Of a stretch of 64,000 nt of DNA, positions 8,978 to 17,857 are shown piece after piece; position 1 is the stretch's first letter, and every line of letters starts with the position of its first letter. The notes beneath the pieces were generated by a model, which saw nothing but the letters and a program-made list of their open reading frames with translations, ran no database searches and was not told the DNA's origin. The translations under genes were made by a program, and so were the position numbers. Source of the stretch: Streptomyces griseicoloratus (GTDB lineage Bacteria; Actinomycetota; Actinomycetes; Streptomycetales; Streptomycetaceae); assembly GCF_014534645.1 (NCBI RefSeq), contig NZ_JACVQF010000199.1:186001-250000 (forward strand), written 5' to 3'.

Positions 8978-9115
8978 GGGCCGGCGCAACCAGCCCGTCC
9001 GGCGTTTGAGGACGAGGCCGTTCAGGCCGATGGGGGTCCAGGGGGCGAAGCCCCCTGGCGGGGTCGAAGGGGCAGCGCCCCTGGAGAAGGGAACGGGTAA
9101 GGGCGGCGGGGGCGA
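8978..9115. repeat. Streptomyces-type intergenic palindromic repeat
   Basis: The ureF-ureG gap contains the block ccggcgtttgaggacgag, ggccgttcaggcc, then two hairpins (cagggggcg aag ccccctgg and ggggcagcgcccc). From memory, near-identical blocks recur in intergenic gaps across Streptomyces genomes. Here it interrupts an otherwise tight operon and would form strong RNA hairpins between ureF and ureG messages. Whether it attenuates downstream ureG/ureD is unknown. Confidence 0.7.
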
Positions 9116-9120
9116 ACCCC

Positions 9121-9795
9121 CTACGAGGCGAACAACCGCACCGGCCACGTGGCATGCGCCTCCGCCCCGGTCTCCAGCAGCGGCGCCGACCGCGCGGGCA
9201 GCACGTCGGGCCCCTCGCTCACGGCCCTGCGCGCCACGTCCACGGCGTCCTGGACCACCCGGTCCACCTCGGGAGCGAGCCGGGCGAGGACGGCGGTGGC
9301 ATCGAACGGGTCCAGGCTCAGCAGCCGTACGACGGCGGTCGCCGGGCCGCTGACCCCCTCGTAGGCGGAGCAGTACGCCGCGTCCTCGGGCCCGAGCCCG
9401 GCCGCGCGGGCGGCCAGACCGAGGACGACGGGCTGGTGGGCGCCCTTGGGGAACCGCCGGGCCAGCGCGTCGAGTTCGGGGTGCGGCCAGGTGGCGCGGG
9501 CGGCCCGCATCAGCTGCCGGCCGAGTCTGCGTGCCGCAGCGCGCAGGGCGGGCGACGGCGTACGGGCGTCCGCGGCCCGGTCGAGTTCGCCGGGGTCGGC
9601 GTCGAGCGCGGCGGCGGCCGCGAGGGCGGCCGTCACGGCCCCGCCGGTGTGCAGCCGCCCCCGGCAGAACTCCTCCAGGCTCGGCGCGTCGGTGATGCGT
9701 CCCGCCCTGACGGCGGCCTCCGCCCCGCCGGAGTGGGCGTGCCCTCCGGCGGGAAAGCGGCCGTCGGCCAGGACGAGGAGTGCTGCGCGGCTCAC
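9121..9795 (-). CDS. ureF: Urease accessory protein UreF
   Basis: UreF joins UreD and UreG in the urease activation complex and gates the GTPase. The 224-residue all-helical protein opens with [19 protein letters not shown], the family hallmark, and later has the conserved [19 protein letters not shown] and the VDRVVQDAV region. The start is a GTG six bases after the ureC stop. It lies in the order ureA-B-C-F-G-D, all on the minus strand. Confidence 0.93.
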   Translation of the reverse strand: MSRAALLVLADGRFPAGGHAHSGGAEAAVRAGRITDAPSLEEFCRGRLHTGGAVTAALAAAAALDADPGELDRAADARTPSPALRAAARRLGRQLMRAARATWPHPELDALARRFPKGAHQPVVLGLAARAAGLGPEDAAYCSAYEGVSGPATAVVRLLSLDPFDATAVLARLAPEVDRVVQDAVDVARRAVSEGPDVLPARSAPLLETGAEAHATWPVRLFAS

Positions 9796-9803
9796 GGCGG
9801 CAC

Positions 9804-11525
9804 TCAGAAGAGGAAGTACCGCTGGGCCAGCGGCAGTTCGGCGGCGGGTGCGGGCTCGACGAGTTCACCGTCGATGGTCACCGCGAAGGAGTCCGCGGCG
9901 ACCTCGACACGGGGCAGGGCGTCGTTCTCCCGCATGTCGGCCTTGGTGCGTCCGCGGGTGGAGCGGATGGGCAGGAACTCCCGGCCGAGACCGAGGCGTT
10001 CGGGCAGCCCGTCCTCGACGGCCGCCTGCGAGACAAAGTTGACCGAGTTGGCGGCCGGCGCCGTGCCGTGTGCGCCGAACATGGGGCGCGGCAGGACCGG
10101 CTGCGGGGTGGGGATGGAGGCGTTGGCGTCGCCCACCTGCGCGTACGCGATCTGTCCGCCCTTGAGGACGAGCTGCGGCTTCACACCGAAGAACCGCGGG
10201 TCCCAGAGCACCAGGTCGGCGAGCTTGCCGGACTCCACGGAGCCGACCTCGTGCTCGATGCCCTGGGCGACGGCGGGGTTGATCGTGTACTTGGCGACAT
10301 AGCGGCGGGCGCGCCGGTTGTCGGCCCGGGTGTCGCCGGGCAGGAAGCCGCGGCGGCGCTTCATCACGTGCGCGGTCTGCCACGTCCGCAGGATCACCTC
10401 CCCGATGCGGCCCATGGCCTGGGAGTCCGACGACATGATGGAGATGGCCCCCATGTCGTGCAGGATGTCCTCGGCCGCGATGGTGCTGGGCCGGATCCGG
10501 GACTCGGCGAAGGCCAGGTCCTCGGGGACGGCCGGGTTCAGGTGGTGACAGACCATCAGCATGTCGAGGTGCTCCTCGACGGTGTTGACGGTGTGCGGCC
10601 TGGTCGGGTTGGTGGACGCGGGCAGCATGTTGGGCAGCGACACCGCCGTGATCATGTCGGGCGCGTGGCCGCCGCCGGCGCCCTCGACGTGGAAGGCGTG
10701 CAGGGTGCGGCCCGCGACGGCGTCGAAGGTGTCGCCGACGAATCCGGCCTCGTTCAGGGTGTCGGTGTGGACCGCGAGCTGGACGCCGGACTCCTCGCAC
10801 ACGTCCAGGCAGGCGGAGATCACCGCGGGAGTGGCCCCCCAGTCCTCGTGGATCTTGAAGCCGAGGACTCCGGCGCGCAGCTGGTCGCGCATGGACTCCT
10901 TCGACATGGTGCTGCCCTTGCCGAGGAAGCCGATGTTGACGGGGCTCGACTCCATGGCCGCGAACATCCGCGCGAGGTGCCACGACCCGGGGGTGACCGT
11001 GGTCGCCTTGCTGCCTTCGGCCGGGCCCGTGCCGCCGCCGATGAGGGTGGTGATGCCGGAGGCGAGGGCTTCGTCGACGAGCGTGGGCGCGATGAAGTGG
11101 ACGTGCGTGTCGATGCCGCCCGCGGTGAGGATCTTGCCGTTGCCGGCGATGACCTCCGTCTCGGGGCCGATGACGAGATCGGGGTGAACGCCGTCCATGG
11201 TGTCGGGGTTGCCGGACTTGCCGATGCCGGTGATGCGGCCGTCGCGGATGCCGATGTCGGCCTTGACGACGCCCCAGTGGTCGATGATCACGGCTCCGGT
11301 GATCACGGTGTCGGGGGCGCCGTCGGCGCGCGTGGCGCGGGACTGGCCCATGGACTCGCGCAGCACCTTCCCGCCGCCGAACACGGACTCGTCACCGGAG
11401 CGGCCGGGGCCGCCCGAGCGGTCCTCCTCGATCTCGACGAGGAGGTCGGTGTCGGCGAGGCGGATGCGGTCACCGGTGGTCGGGCCGAACAGGTCGGCGT
11501 AGGCGGCGCGGGACAGTTCAGGCAT
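9804..11525 (-). CDS. ureC: Urease alpha subunit
   Basis: This is the catalytic subunit hydrolysing urea to ammonia and carbamate. The 573-residue chain has nickel ligands in THVHF, the carbamylated lysine in [19 protein letters not shown], the [15 protein letters not shown] segment, the mobile-flap CHHL cysteine/histidine pair, and SSDSQAMGR. All are intact, so it is predicted active. The ATG at 11525 is preferred because GGAGG sits eight bases upstream; it overlaps the ureB end by eight bases. An in-frame GTG nine bases upstream is possible. Confidence 0.97.
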   Translation of the reverse strand: MPELSRAAYADLFGPTTGDRIRLADTDLLVEIEEDRSGGPGRSGDESVFGGGKVLRESMGQSRATRADGAPDTVITGAVIIDHWGVVKADIGIRDGRITGIGKSGNPDTMDGVHPDLVIGPETEVIAGNGKILTAGGIDTHVHFIAPTLVDEALASGITTLIGGGTGPAEGSKATTVTPGSWHLARMFAAMESSPVNIGFLGKGSTMSKESMRDQLRAGVLGFKIHEDWGATPAVISACLDVCEESGVQLAVHTDTLNEAGFVGDTFDAVAGRTLHAFHVEGAGGGHAPDMITAVSLPNMLPASTNPTRPHTVNTVEEHLDMLMVCHHLNPAVPEDLAFAESRIRPSTIAAEDILHDMGAISIMSSDSQAMGRIGEVILRTWQTAHVMKRRRGFLPGDTRADNRRARRYVAKYTINPAVAQGIEHEVGSVESGKLADLVLWDPRFFGVKPQLVLKGGQIAYAQVGDANASIPTPQPVLPRPMFGAHGTAPAANSVNFVSQAAVEDGLPERLGLGREFLPIRSTRGRTKADMRENDALPRVEVAADSFAVTIDGELVEPAPAAELPLAQRYFLF

Positions 11526-11829
11526 CGAGGGCACCTCCGGTGGCGCCGCGCAGACCCACGACGACGCGGGCGCCCGCGAGGGGCACCAGTTCGACGTCGA
11601 CGGGGATCCCGGGCTCGAACCGGACGGCGGTGCCCGCGGCGATGTTGAGCCGCCTGCCGTGGGCGGTGGCGCGGTCGAAGTCGAGGGCGGGGTTGGCCTC
11701 GGCGAAGTGGTAGTGGGAGCCGACCTGGACGGGCCGGTCGGCGGTGTTGAGCACGGTCAGACGGGCGGCCTCGCGCCCCTCGTTGAAGGCGACCGGCTCG
11801 TCGGCGAACAGGATCTCTCCGGGAATCAT
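11518..11829 (-). CDS. ureB: Urease beta subunit
   Basis: The 103-residue small structural subunit starts [13 protein letters not shown] and contains the family pattern [24 protein letters not shown] and the [15 protein letters not shown] strand. It packs against UreC in the urease trimer. The ATG at 11829 is canonical. Upstream in-frame extension past this ATG has no similarity to the family and is rejected. Confidence 0.95.
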   Translation of the reverse strand: MIPGEILFADEPVAFNEGREAARLTVLNTADRPVQVGSHYHFAEANPALDFDRATAHGRRLNIAAGTAVRFEPGIPVDVELVPLAGARVVVGLRGATGGALDA

Positions 11830-11843
11830 GGCCACCGTTCCCG

Positions 11844-12146
<303 letters not shown>

Positions 12147-12214
12147 GTACCACCTCACAGAACATCGCGCCATGACCCGGGGGTCCGGCTGCCGCGGCCA
12201 CCGCGACGGCTATA

Positions 12215-12242
12215 GATGTAACACACACGCATGCACGTCGAA
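12215..12242 (-). promoter_or_regulatory. Candidate promoter of the urease operon
   Basis: On the minus strand TTCGAC (12242-12237) and TACATC (12220-12215) are spaced by 16 bases, a fair sigma-70-type match about 70 bases ahead of ureA. A GTTAC half-site overlaps the -10 element. Urease genes in Streptomyces are known GlnR targets and GlnR boxes contain GTnAC, but a full GlnR box is not evident. An 11-bp repeat (agactaggtct) lies further upstream at 12285-12295. Confidence 0.35.
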
Positions 12243-12312
12243 GAGCATGCCGGTGCCCATGAAACCGCAGGTGGATCGGTGCGCAGACTAGGTCTACGAT
12301 GTTTCGGCGAGG

Positions 12313-12966
12313 TCACCCGGATTTGACCGACTGATTACCGGCGCCCTCCGCGGTCTCACGCATGCCCAGCAGTCCCCGCACACCCGCCCGCAGTACCTCC
12401 GGGGGGAAGGGACCGAAGAGTGCGTACTGGGCGCCGAACCCCTGGGCGGTGGCCATGAGCGTCCGGGCGACGGCGTCCGGGTCGACGTCGTCGGGCATCA
12501 TGCCGGCCTCCTGGTAGCGGACCACGACCTTGACCCAGGCCGCCCTGACCTTCGTGAAGCGCTCGCGCAGGAGGGCGGACAACTCGTCGTTGCGCAGCGT
12601 CTCGGTCCAGACCTGGATCATCAGTCGCGGGAAGGCCCATTCGCCGGTGTCCAGCACCGCCGACCGCTCCTGTGTCATGTGCGTCAGGGTCCGGGCGATG
12701 AGCACGTCGGGGGCGGGCGGCGGACTCTCCAGGGCTGCCCGCTCGTACATGGCCTGCACGGAGTCCAGCACCTCGGTGACGGTCGCCGCGATCAGTTCGT
12801 CCTTGCCGCTGAAGTAGCGGTAGACGGCACCCGCGGACAGGTCGACCTCCTTCAGGACGTCCTGCATCGACGTGGCGTGGAAGCCGTTGCGGGCGAAGCA
12901 GCGCGCGGCGCCGTCGAGGATCTGCCGGCGGCGGGCGTCGAGGTGTTCCTGGGATACGCGGGCCAT
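12313..12966 (-). CDS. TetR-family transcriptional regulator
   Basis: The 217-residue protein has an N-terminal TetR HTH: RRQILDGAARCFARNGFHATSMQDVLKEVDLSAGAVYRYFSGKDEL (about residues 11-56). A helical ligand domain follows (TetR_C, with EWAFPRLMIQVWTE). The ATG at 12966 is preferred; an upstream in-frame extension would swallow the operator region. It is divergent from a membrane-protein gene, and two near-identical 19-bp boxes lie in the shared 104-bp gap. It probably represses itself and the neighbour, as in many efflux-type TetR pairs. Confidence 0.9.
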   Translation of the reverse strand: MARVSQEHLDARRRQILDGAARCFARNGFHATSMQDVLKEVDLSAGAVYRYFSGKDELIAATVTEVLDSVQAMYERAALESPPPAPDVLIARTLTHMTQERSAVLDTGEWAFPRLMIQVWTETLRNDELSALLRERFTKVRAAWVKVVVRYQEAGMMPDDVDPDAVARTLMATAQGFGAQYALFGPFPPEVLRAGVRGLLGMRETAEGAGNQSVKSG

Positions 12967-12977
12967 GCACCAAACGT

Positions 12978-12996
12978 AAAACGAACGTTCCTTCTT
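12978..12996. promoter_or_regulatory. TetR operator-like box 1
   Basis: The box aaaacgaacgttccttctt, with a core palindrome gaacgttc, lies 11 bases ahead of the tetR start. It matches box 2 (13036-13054) at 18 of 19 positions. A TTGACA-like -35 for the divergent gene overlaps its right end (12994-12999). Confidence 0.7.
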
Positions 12997-13035
12997 GACA
13001 AGCGCGCCGAGTCGCCGCACGGTGTGGACAGAGCG

Positions 13036-13054
13036 AAAACGAACGATCCTTCTT
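13036..13054. promoter_or_regulatory. TetR operator-like box 2
   Basis: The box aaaacgaacgatccttctt is a direct copy of box 1, 58 bp away, ending 16 bases before the membrane-protein ATG. Two boxes, one close to each divergent start, fit coordinate repression by the adjacent TetR. Confidence 0.7.
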
Positions 13055-13070
13055 TTTACGTGGAGTGCCC

Positions 13071-14096
13071 ATGTCCAGCACACCCGCCGAGCCGCGCCCG
13101 GCTCCCACTCCTCCGCACGGCCGCCGCATGGCCGCCGTGGTCGTCCTGGTGCCCGTGCTGGTCGCACTGGCGCTGTGGGCCTTCGCCTGGCCGGCCGCCC
13201 GGACGGCGCCCCACGACCTGCCGCTCGGCGTGGCGGGACCGGCGACCGCGACCGCACCGCTGGAGCAGCGGCTCACCCAGCGCGAGGGCGCCTTCGAGGT
13301 GCACCGCTACGCCGACGAGGCCGCCGCCCGCGACGCCATCGAGGACCGGGCCGTATACGGCGCGGTGGTCGTCACCGAGCAGGGCCCGAAGCTGCTCACG
13401 GCCTCGGCGGCGAGCCCGGCCGTGGCCCAGCTGCTGCAGCAGGCGGTGGCCGAGCAGACCGCCGCCACGGGGACGGAAGTCCCGACGGTCGACGTGGTGG
13501 CCGCGCCCGGGACGGATCCGCGCGGCGCGGCCCTGAACGCCGGCGTGCTCCCGCTCGCCCTGGCCGGGATCGCCACCGGAGCCGTGGTGGTCCTGCTGGG
13601 ACTGCGCGGCACGCGCGCGGTGGCCACCGTGGCCGGCGCCACGGCCCTCGCCGGAGCGGTCGCCGCAGCGGTCACGCACAGCTGGCTTGAGGCCGTCACG
13701 GGTGACTGGTGGGCAGTGGCCGGGGTCTTCTGGCTGTCGGCCCTCGCCGTGGCCGCGGCCGTCGCCGGGCTCGGCACCCTGCTCGGACAGCGGGGCGTCG
13801 GGCTCGGCGCGGCGCTGGTGATGCTGCTGGGCAACCCGTTCTCCGGGGCGGCGTCGGCCCCGGAGATGCTGCCCGAGCCGGTCGGGACGATCGGCCAGTG
13901 GCTGCCGCCGGGCGCCGGTGTCTCACTGCTGCGCTCGGTGTCGTTCTTCGACGGCGCCGCGGCCACCGGCCCCGCCCTGACGCTGACGTGCTGGGCCGCG
14001 CTGGGCCTGGGCGCGGTACTCCTCGCCGGAGCACTGTGGGAACGGACCCCCGACGGCTCGACGCCGAACGACCGGACACCGGCACTGACCGGCTGA
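13071..14096 (+). CDS. Multi-pass membrane protein, ABC-2/YhgE-like
   Basis: The 341-residue product has one N-terminal membrane segment (VVVLVPVLVALALWAFAW) and an extracytoplasmic domain of about 120 residues. At least five hydrophobic segments follow from residue 160 onward (LPLALAGIATGAVVVLLG and others). This layout resembles ABC-2/YhgE-Pip permeases, but the match is by architecture only. GGAG lies five bases before the ATG. It is divergent from tetR and likely its target, which suggests an export or stress role. The last 20 codons are the start of a tandem-repeat series that continues beyond the stop codon. Confidence 0.75.
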   Translation: MSSTPAEPRPAPTPPHGRRMAAVVVLVPVLVALALWAFAWPAARTAPHDLPLGVAGPATATAPLEQRLTQREGAFEVHRYADEAAARDAIEDRAVYGAVVVTEQGPKLLTASAASPAVAQLLQQAVAEQTAATGTEVPTVDVVAAPGTDPRGAALNAGVLPLALAGIATGAVVVLLGLRGTRAVATVAGATALAGAVAAAVTHSWLEAVTGDWWAVAGVFWLSALAVAAAVAGLGTLLGQRGVGLGAALVMLLGNPFSGAASAPEMLPEPVGTIGQWLPPGAGVSLLRSVSFFDGAAATGPALTLTCWAALGLGAVLLAGALWERTPDGSTPNDRTPALTG

Positions 14097-14500
14097 CCAC
14101 GGCCCGCGCCGACGCGGACCTGGCGGGCCCACACTCGGCCTCGGTCGGCGGAACGCTATGGGAACGAACCCGCAGCGGCTCGACGCCAGTCGCCCGCGTA
14201 CCGCCACCGGCCGGCCGACCACCACCAGCCCCGCACCGAAGCGGCCCCAGTGGACCGCTACCGGCCCGGGCGCCGCGAAGCACTGCGGGAACGGGCCAAC
14301 GGCGACTCGACGGCGGGCGACCGGATACTGGCACCGGCCGGCCGACCACCACCGGCCCGACGCCGATGCTGAGCCGGTGGGCCCACGCCCGGCCCGGTTA
14401 CGGCGGAACGCTACGGGAACGAACCCGCAGCGGCTCGACGCCAGTCGCCCGCGTACGGGTACCGGCCCCGGTGGAACGCTCCCGGCCCGGGCGCCGCGGG
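14031..14500. repeat. Degenerate ~125-bp tandem repeat, four units
   Basis: Units recognisable by gggaacg-aacc...cggctcgacgcc...accggcc begin at 14038, 14160, 14287 and 14415 (spacing 122, 127, 128). The first unit is the coding 3' end of the membrane-protein gene; the others follow its stop codon. Units 2 and 4 share long identical stretches (gaacccgcagcggctcgacg). The stretch from 14500 to 14645 has no gene or clear signal. Confidence 0.75.
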
Positions 14501-14645
14501 ACCGGCCAGCCGGGGGGGCGGGCGGGCATCGGTCGCGGTCGGCTGAAGGGTGCCGGTGCCGCGGCGGCTCGGCAGCGTCGGGGGTGGTCGGCCGTGGCCC
14601 CGTTCGGGCACGCGGGCCGCGGTTCCTCGGCGTGTGCCCGGAGGG

Positions 14646-14924
14646 TTACGTGGGGTTGGGGCCGCGGTGCTCCGCCGCGATGCCGAAGCGCTGCCGCTCC
14701 CGGGGCGTGGGGGCGGTGTCGCGGACGCCGGAGACCGTGGAGACCACCTGGTCACCCGGCGGCTCCTGGAGTTCCTCCAGGCGTTCGAGGTCGGCGGCGG
14801 AGACGAGGGCGACGAGAGGCTTGCCGTGCCGCGTCACGACGACGCGCTCACCGCCGTACACCACCCGGTTGATCAGGTCGGCGAGCTCAGCCCTGGCTTG
14901 CGTCACCGGAATCTCGTAGGCCAT
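14646..14924 (-). CDS. Phd/YefM-family antitoxin, apparently without a toxin
   Basis: The 92-residue protein begins [21 protein letters not shown] and continues with [25 protein letters not shown], the full Phd/YefM antitoxin fold. Such proteins bind DNA through the N-terminal domain and neutralise a toxin (Doc, YoeB or VapC type) through the C-terminal tail. Downstream there is no toxin gene, only repeats. The C-terminal tail (from about residue 58) is Pro/Arg-rich and unlike a usual toxin-binding tail. It may be an orphan or stand-alone regulator. The ATG at 14924 is preferred to the GTG six bases upstream. Confidence 0.85.
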   Translation of the reverse strand: MAYEIPVTQARAELADLINRVVYGGERVVVTRHGKPLVALVSAADLERLEELQEPPGDQVVSTVSGVRDTAPTPRERQRFGIAAEHRGPNPT

Positions 14925-15125
14925 ACCCACAGCTTACGGTTCGCCTCGCGGCGGCCCGCCGCGCCGGAGTCCGCGCTCCCCTCTTCCGTCCTCCCGGGCC
15001 CGCAACCGACGTTCCGCTGCCCGCGAACCGCATCTTCTCCCCTCACGGAACGTACGTCCTGTACATTTTTGACGGACACAGCGCAGCGCAGCCGACGACG
15101 GCTCTGCCACGAGGAGGGGTTCGCC

Positions 15126-15761
15126 ATGACCCGACCGCCCGCCCGCCATGTCCTGCCCGAGTTCACCGAGCGCGCGGGCTTCGGGAACCGGACCACCGAT
15201 CCGTACTCGAAGCTCCTCCAGGAGCGGATCGTCCTCCTCGGGACACGGATCGACGAAGCGTCGGCGAACGACGTGACGGCCCAGTTCATGTACCTGGAGC
15301 ACCAGGCCCCGGACCGCGACATCGCGCTGTACATCAACTCCCCCGGCGGCTCGTTCAGCGCAATGTCCGCGATCTACGACACGATGCGCTTCGTCGCCTG
15401 CGACGTGGAGACGACCTGCCTCGGCCAGGCGCGTGAATCCGCCGCGGTACTGCTGGCCGCCGGCACGCCGGGCAAGCGCGCCGTGCTGCCGGGCGCCCGG
15501 GTGGTGCTCCGGCAGCCGGAGCCGACCGGGCAGCTGGAGGGACGGGCGAGCGATCTGGCCGTGCAGGCGGAGGAGTTGGCCCGTGTCCGCGCCCGTATGG
15601 AGGAGATGCTCGTACGGCACACGGGCCGCACCCCGGAGCAGGTGACGGCCGACATCGAGCGGGACACGGCCCTGGACGCGCACCAGGCACTGGAGTACGG
15701 CCTGGTGGACCGGATCGTCCCCGCCGGCAGGGGGGCGCGTCCGGCGCCCGGCGAGAGGTGA
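15126..15761 (+). CDS. ClpP-family protein with an altered catalytic triad
   Basis: The 211-residue chain is collinear with Clp[31 protein letters not shown], then [30 protein letters not shown] and EYGLVDRIV. In active ClpP the nucleophile sits in GQAAS and the base in IHQP. Here the aligned Ser position is Glu104 (a Ser follows at 105) and the His position is Arg129 (LRQP); only Asp180 is kept. It is therefore probably proteolytically dead, perhaps a structural partner of another ClpP ring. A strong GAGGAGGGG precedes the ATG. A small unknown gene follows by seven bases. Confidence 0.9.
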   Translation: MTRPPARHVLPEFTERAGFGNRTTDPYSKLLQERIVLLGTRIDEASANDVTAQFMYLEHQAPDRDIALYINSPGGSFSAMSAIYDTMRFVACDVETTCLGQARESAAVLLAAGTPGKRAVLPGARVVLRQPEPTGQLEGRASDLAVQAEELARVRARMEEMLVRHTGRTPEQVTADIERDTALDAHQALEYGLVDRIVPAGRGARPAPGER

Positions 15762-15768
15762 GCCGGCG

Positions 15769-16077
15769 ATGCTCCCGCCGGAACTGCCACCCCTGCCCGC
15801 TCTGACGCGCGCGGAGGCCGAGCTGATCGACCGTTACCTGGAGGTCGTCGATCTGCTCGGCCGCATCAACCCCGCACAGCACAGGGACACCTACCGCGGG
15901 CTGCGCGCCGCCCAGGCCCTCGTCGGCAAGGCCACCGCCCTGCGCGACGCGCTGGCGCTGATGCACCGGCGCGGCGAGACGGAACTGCACGCCGCCACCC
16001 TGGCCCGGGCACTGCGCGTCCTGGACGGCGAGCGGCGCACGGCGCGCGTCGGCCTCCCGCCCGGCCCCGACGGTTGA
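15769..16077 (+). CDS. Small conserved hypothetical protein, cotranscribed with the clpP-like gene
   Basis: The 102-residue product is mostly helical and charged (LTRAEAELIDRYLEVVDLLGRINPAQ, then LRAAQALVGKATALRDAL and ETELHAATLARALRVLDGERR). There is no signal peptide or membrane segment. I do not recognise a family. It starts seven bases after the clpP-like stop, so the two are very likely translated from one message and may work together, for example as an adaptor. That link is context only. Confidence 0.7.
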   Translation: MLPPELPPLPALTRAEAELIDRYLEVVDLLGRINPAQHRDTYRGLRAAQALVGKATALRDALALMHRRGETELHAATLARALRVLDGERRTARVGLPPGPDG

Positions 16078-16414
16078 CGGACGCCTTCGCAAGGGCCGGC
16101 GTCGACGACGCACGCCGGCCGGAATCGAAACGAGCCGAATGGCGTACCCCCCTTCGGCGTAGCCACACAGGGTTTTTCCGGCCTGCCCGGCTTGCGCGAC
16201 CCGCGTGCACGGACGGCGGAATAGCTCACTCCGCTCCTGGTCCGGGCGTCGTCGACTCACCGGACGACGACTCGAACACAGCAATGTCCACCCGAACGGG
16301 TGAGTGGTGAGCAACAACACAGAAACCCGGTTCCGTTGGGATTTTCCGACTGGAGTGAGACAAGATCCGTGACTGACGACAAGCCCCCGCCAAAGCGGCG
16401 GGGCGGTCCGGGCG
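16078..16414. other. Intergenic region upstream of the c-di-AMP riboswitch
   Basis: These 337 bases hold no convincing gene. They have an A/T-richer stretch (16260-16375: aacaacacagaaaccc, gggattttccgac, gacaagatccg) that probably contains the promoter for the riboswitch-NlpC transcript. A C/G hairpin (cccccgcc aaag cggcgggg) lies at 16384-16405. No promoter element is clear enough to call. Confidence 0.4.
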
Positions 16415-16612
16415 GACGCCGAGTCCTGCCGCCGCCCGGATGACCGGTCGACAGGAGTGGATCGGCAGGAGTGGAGGACCCAAGCACGACGGGTCGCCGG
16501 CACGGTCGCGTCACGGCCGGGCCGAGCAGCCCTTGGGGTGAAGCCGCACTCGTGCGGCCGGGCCACTTCGCCAGCCCGAATCCGACAGGTCATCCTTCAC
16601 AGGCGGCTGACG
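16415..16612 (+). ncRNA. ydaO/yuaA (cyclic di-AMP) riboswitch
   Basis: The leader has the conserved ydaO pieces in order. First is a 5' arm gacgccgagtcctgccgcc, then caggagtgg...gacccaagc and gacgggtcgcc. The hallmark ccgagcagccc ttggggtgaagcc follows, then gcccgaatccgacaggtc and catccttcacaggcgg. It ends about a dozen bases before the NlpC/P60 ATG. In actinomycetes this class controls cell-wall hydrolase genes and is turned off by c-di-AMP, which fits the gene behind it. Exact ends are approximate. Confidence 0.88.
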
Positions 16613-16623
16613 AAGGGTTGCGC

Positions 16624-17097
16624 ATGACTGCGCTCAATCGTGTCCCGTCCCTCGTGGCCCGCGCCGGTACGGCCTCGGCCCTGACCATCGCCGCCGTCGG
16701 CGGCTCCATCGTCGTCCCCGGCGCGTCCTCCGAGGCCGCGGCCGCGAGCCATGCGACGAAGGCCCTCCGGATCGCGGCCTCGAAGAAGGGCTCGCCGTAC
16801 CAGTGGGGCGCCACGGGGCCACGCAGGTTCGACTGCTCCGGGCTGACGCTGTACTCGTTCAAGAAGGCCGGCAAGAAGCTGCCCCGCACCGCCGCTCAGC
16901 AGTACAACAAGACCCGTCACATCTCCGCCAAGAACCGCAAGGCCGGAGACCTCGTGTTCTTCCACTCGGGCCGAAGCATCTACCACGTCGGCATCTACGC
17001 CGGGAAGGGCAAGATCTGGCACGCCCCGAAGACCGGGGACGTGGTACGGCTGCAGAAGATCTGGACCTCGAACGTCTTGTACGGCCGGGTCAAGTGA
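16624..17097 (+). CDS. Secreted NlpC/P60 cell-wall endopeptidase
   Basis: The 157-residue protein cleaves peptidoglycan stem peptides outside the membrane. It has a signal peptide (residues 1-41, ending EAAAAS) and then one NlpC/P60 domain. The catalytic triad is Cys71 (FDCSG), His121 (YHVGIY) and His133 (IWHAP). There is no LysM or SH3 targeting domain, so it is a minimal, Arg/Lys-rich hydrolase. The ATG at 16624 is chosen; upstream in-frame codons lie inside the riboswitch. Expression is expected to respond to c-di-AMP. Confidence 0.93.
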   Translation: MTALNRVPSLVARAGTASALTIAAVGGSIVVPGASSEAAAASHATKALRIAASKKGSPYQWGATGPRRFDCSGLTLYSFKKAGKKLPRTAAQQYNKTRHISAKNRKAGDLVFFHSGRSIYHVGIYAGKGKIWHAPKTGDVVRLQKIWTSNVLYGRVK

Positions 17098-17163
17098 CCC
17101 GCCCGGGGAGGTGGCGGTGAACTGACGCGCCGCCACCTTCCCGGGCGTCGCGTCCGTACCGCT

Positions 17164-17643
17164 TCACCCCTGCGGCTCCGGCCGGCCCGCGGCCGGGACC
17201 GGTTCGGAGGTCACCGGCCGGTCCGTCGCCGTCCAGGGCAGCTCGATGGAGACGGTCTTGCCGCCCTCGCGCGTGGGCCGGACCCTCAGCTTGCCGCCGC
17301 ACTCCGCCGTCAGCCACCGGATGATCACCATGCCCCGGCCGTTGTCCTGCTGGACCGCCGCGGGCAGGCGTTTGGGGAAGCGCGGATGGCTGTCGGTCAC
17401 GCCGACGCTCAGCCGCTCGTCACGGTCGAGCACCAGATCGACCGTGAAGGTGGGGGACTGTCCGAACGTGTGCTGCACCGCGTTGGTGGCCAGTTCGGAG
17501 ACGATGAGGCGGACGGTGTCGGACACGTCCGTGTCCGCCGGCAGGCCCCACTCCGCCAGCGTGCCGACCACATAGGTACGGGCCGCGGCGACCGAGGCCG
17601 GATCGCTCGGCAGAGTGACGGATGCTTCCAGATGGTCTGCCAT
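17164..17643 (-). CDS. RsbW/SpoIIAB-like ATP-binding protein
   Basis: The 159-residue protein has a single HATPase_c_2 domain. The N box reads IVSELATNAVQHT, followed by VTDSHPRFP and DNGRGMVIIRWLT, the G1/G2 ATP-lid motifs. Such proteins are anti-sigma-like kinases or partners of WhiJ-type regulators. It is divergent from an XRE/DUF5753 regulator and a DUF397 gene, which in Streptomyces form recurring whiJ/abaA-type sets acting in development and antibiotic control. The ATG at 17643 gives the family length. The C-terminal tail is Pro-rich and disordered. Confidence 0.88.
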   Translation of the reverse strand: MADHLEASVTLPSDPASVAAARTYVVGTLAEWGLPADTDVSDTVRLIVSELATNAVQHTFGQSPTFTVDLVLDRDERLSVGVTDSHPRFPKRLPAAVQQDNGRGMVIIRWLTAECGGKLRVRPTREGGKTVSIELPWTATDRPVTSEPVPAAGRPEPQG

Positions 17644-17857
17644 GGCGACGTCGTCCCTTTCCGACGGGACCGCAGTCCGACACGGAGCGGATGGTTCGAG
17701 TACGGTCCCGGACTGGTGCTTCGTCGCCAGAGTGCCATCACCACACCGGTGAAGGGTGGCGATCCGCCAAGATCTGCATATATCTGTCGCTCGATGCGGT
17801 GAACTCTGCGACGGCAGCACGTATTTGGGCGGCTCATGGGGAGTAGAGGAGTGGCCC

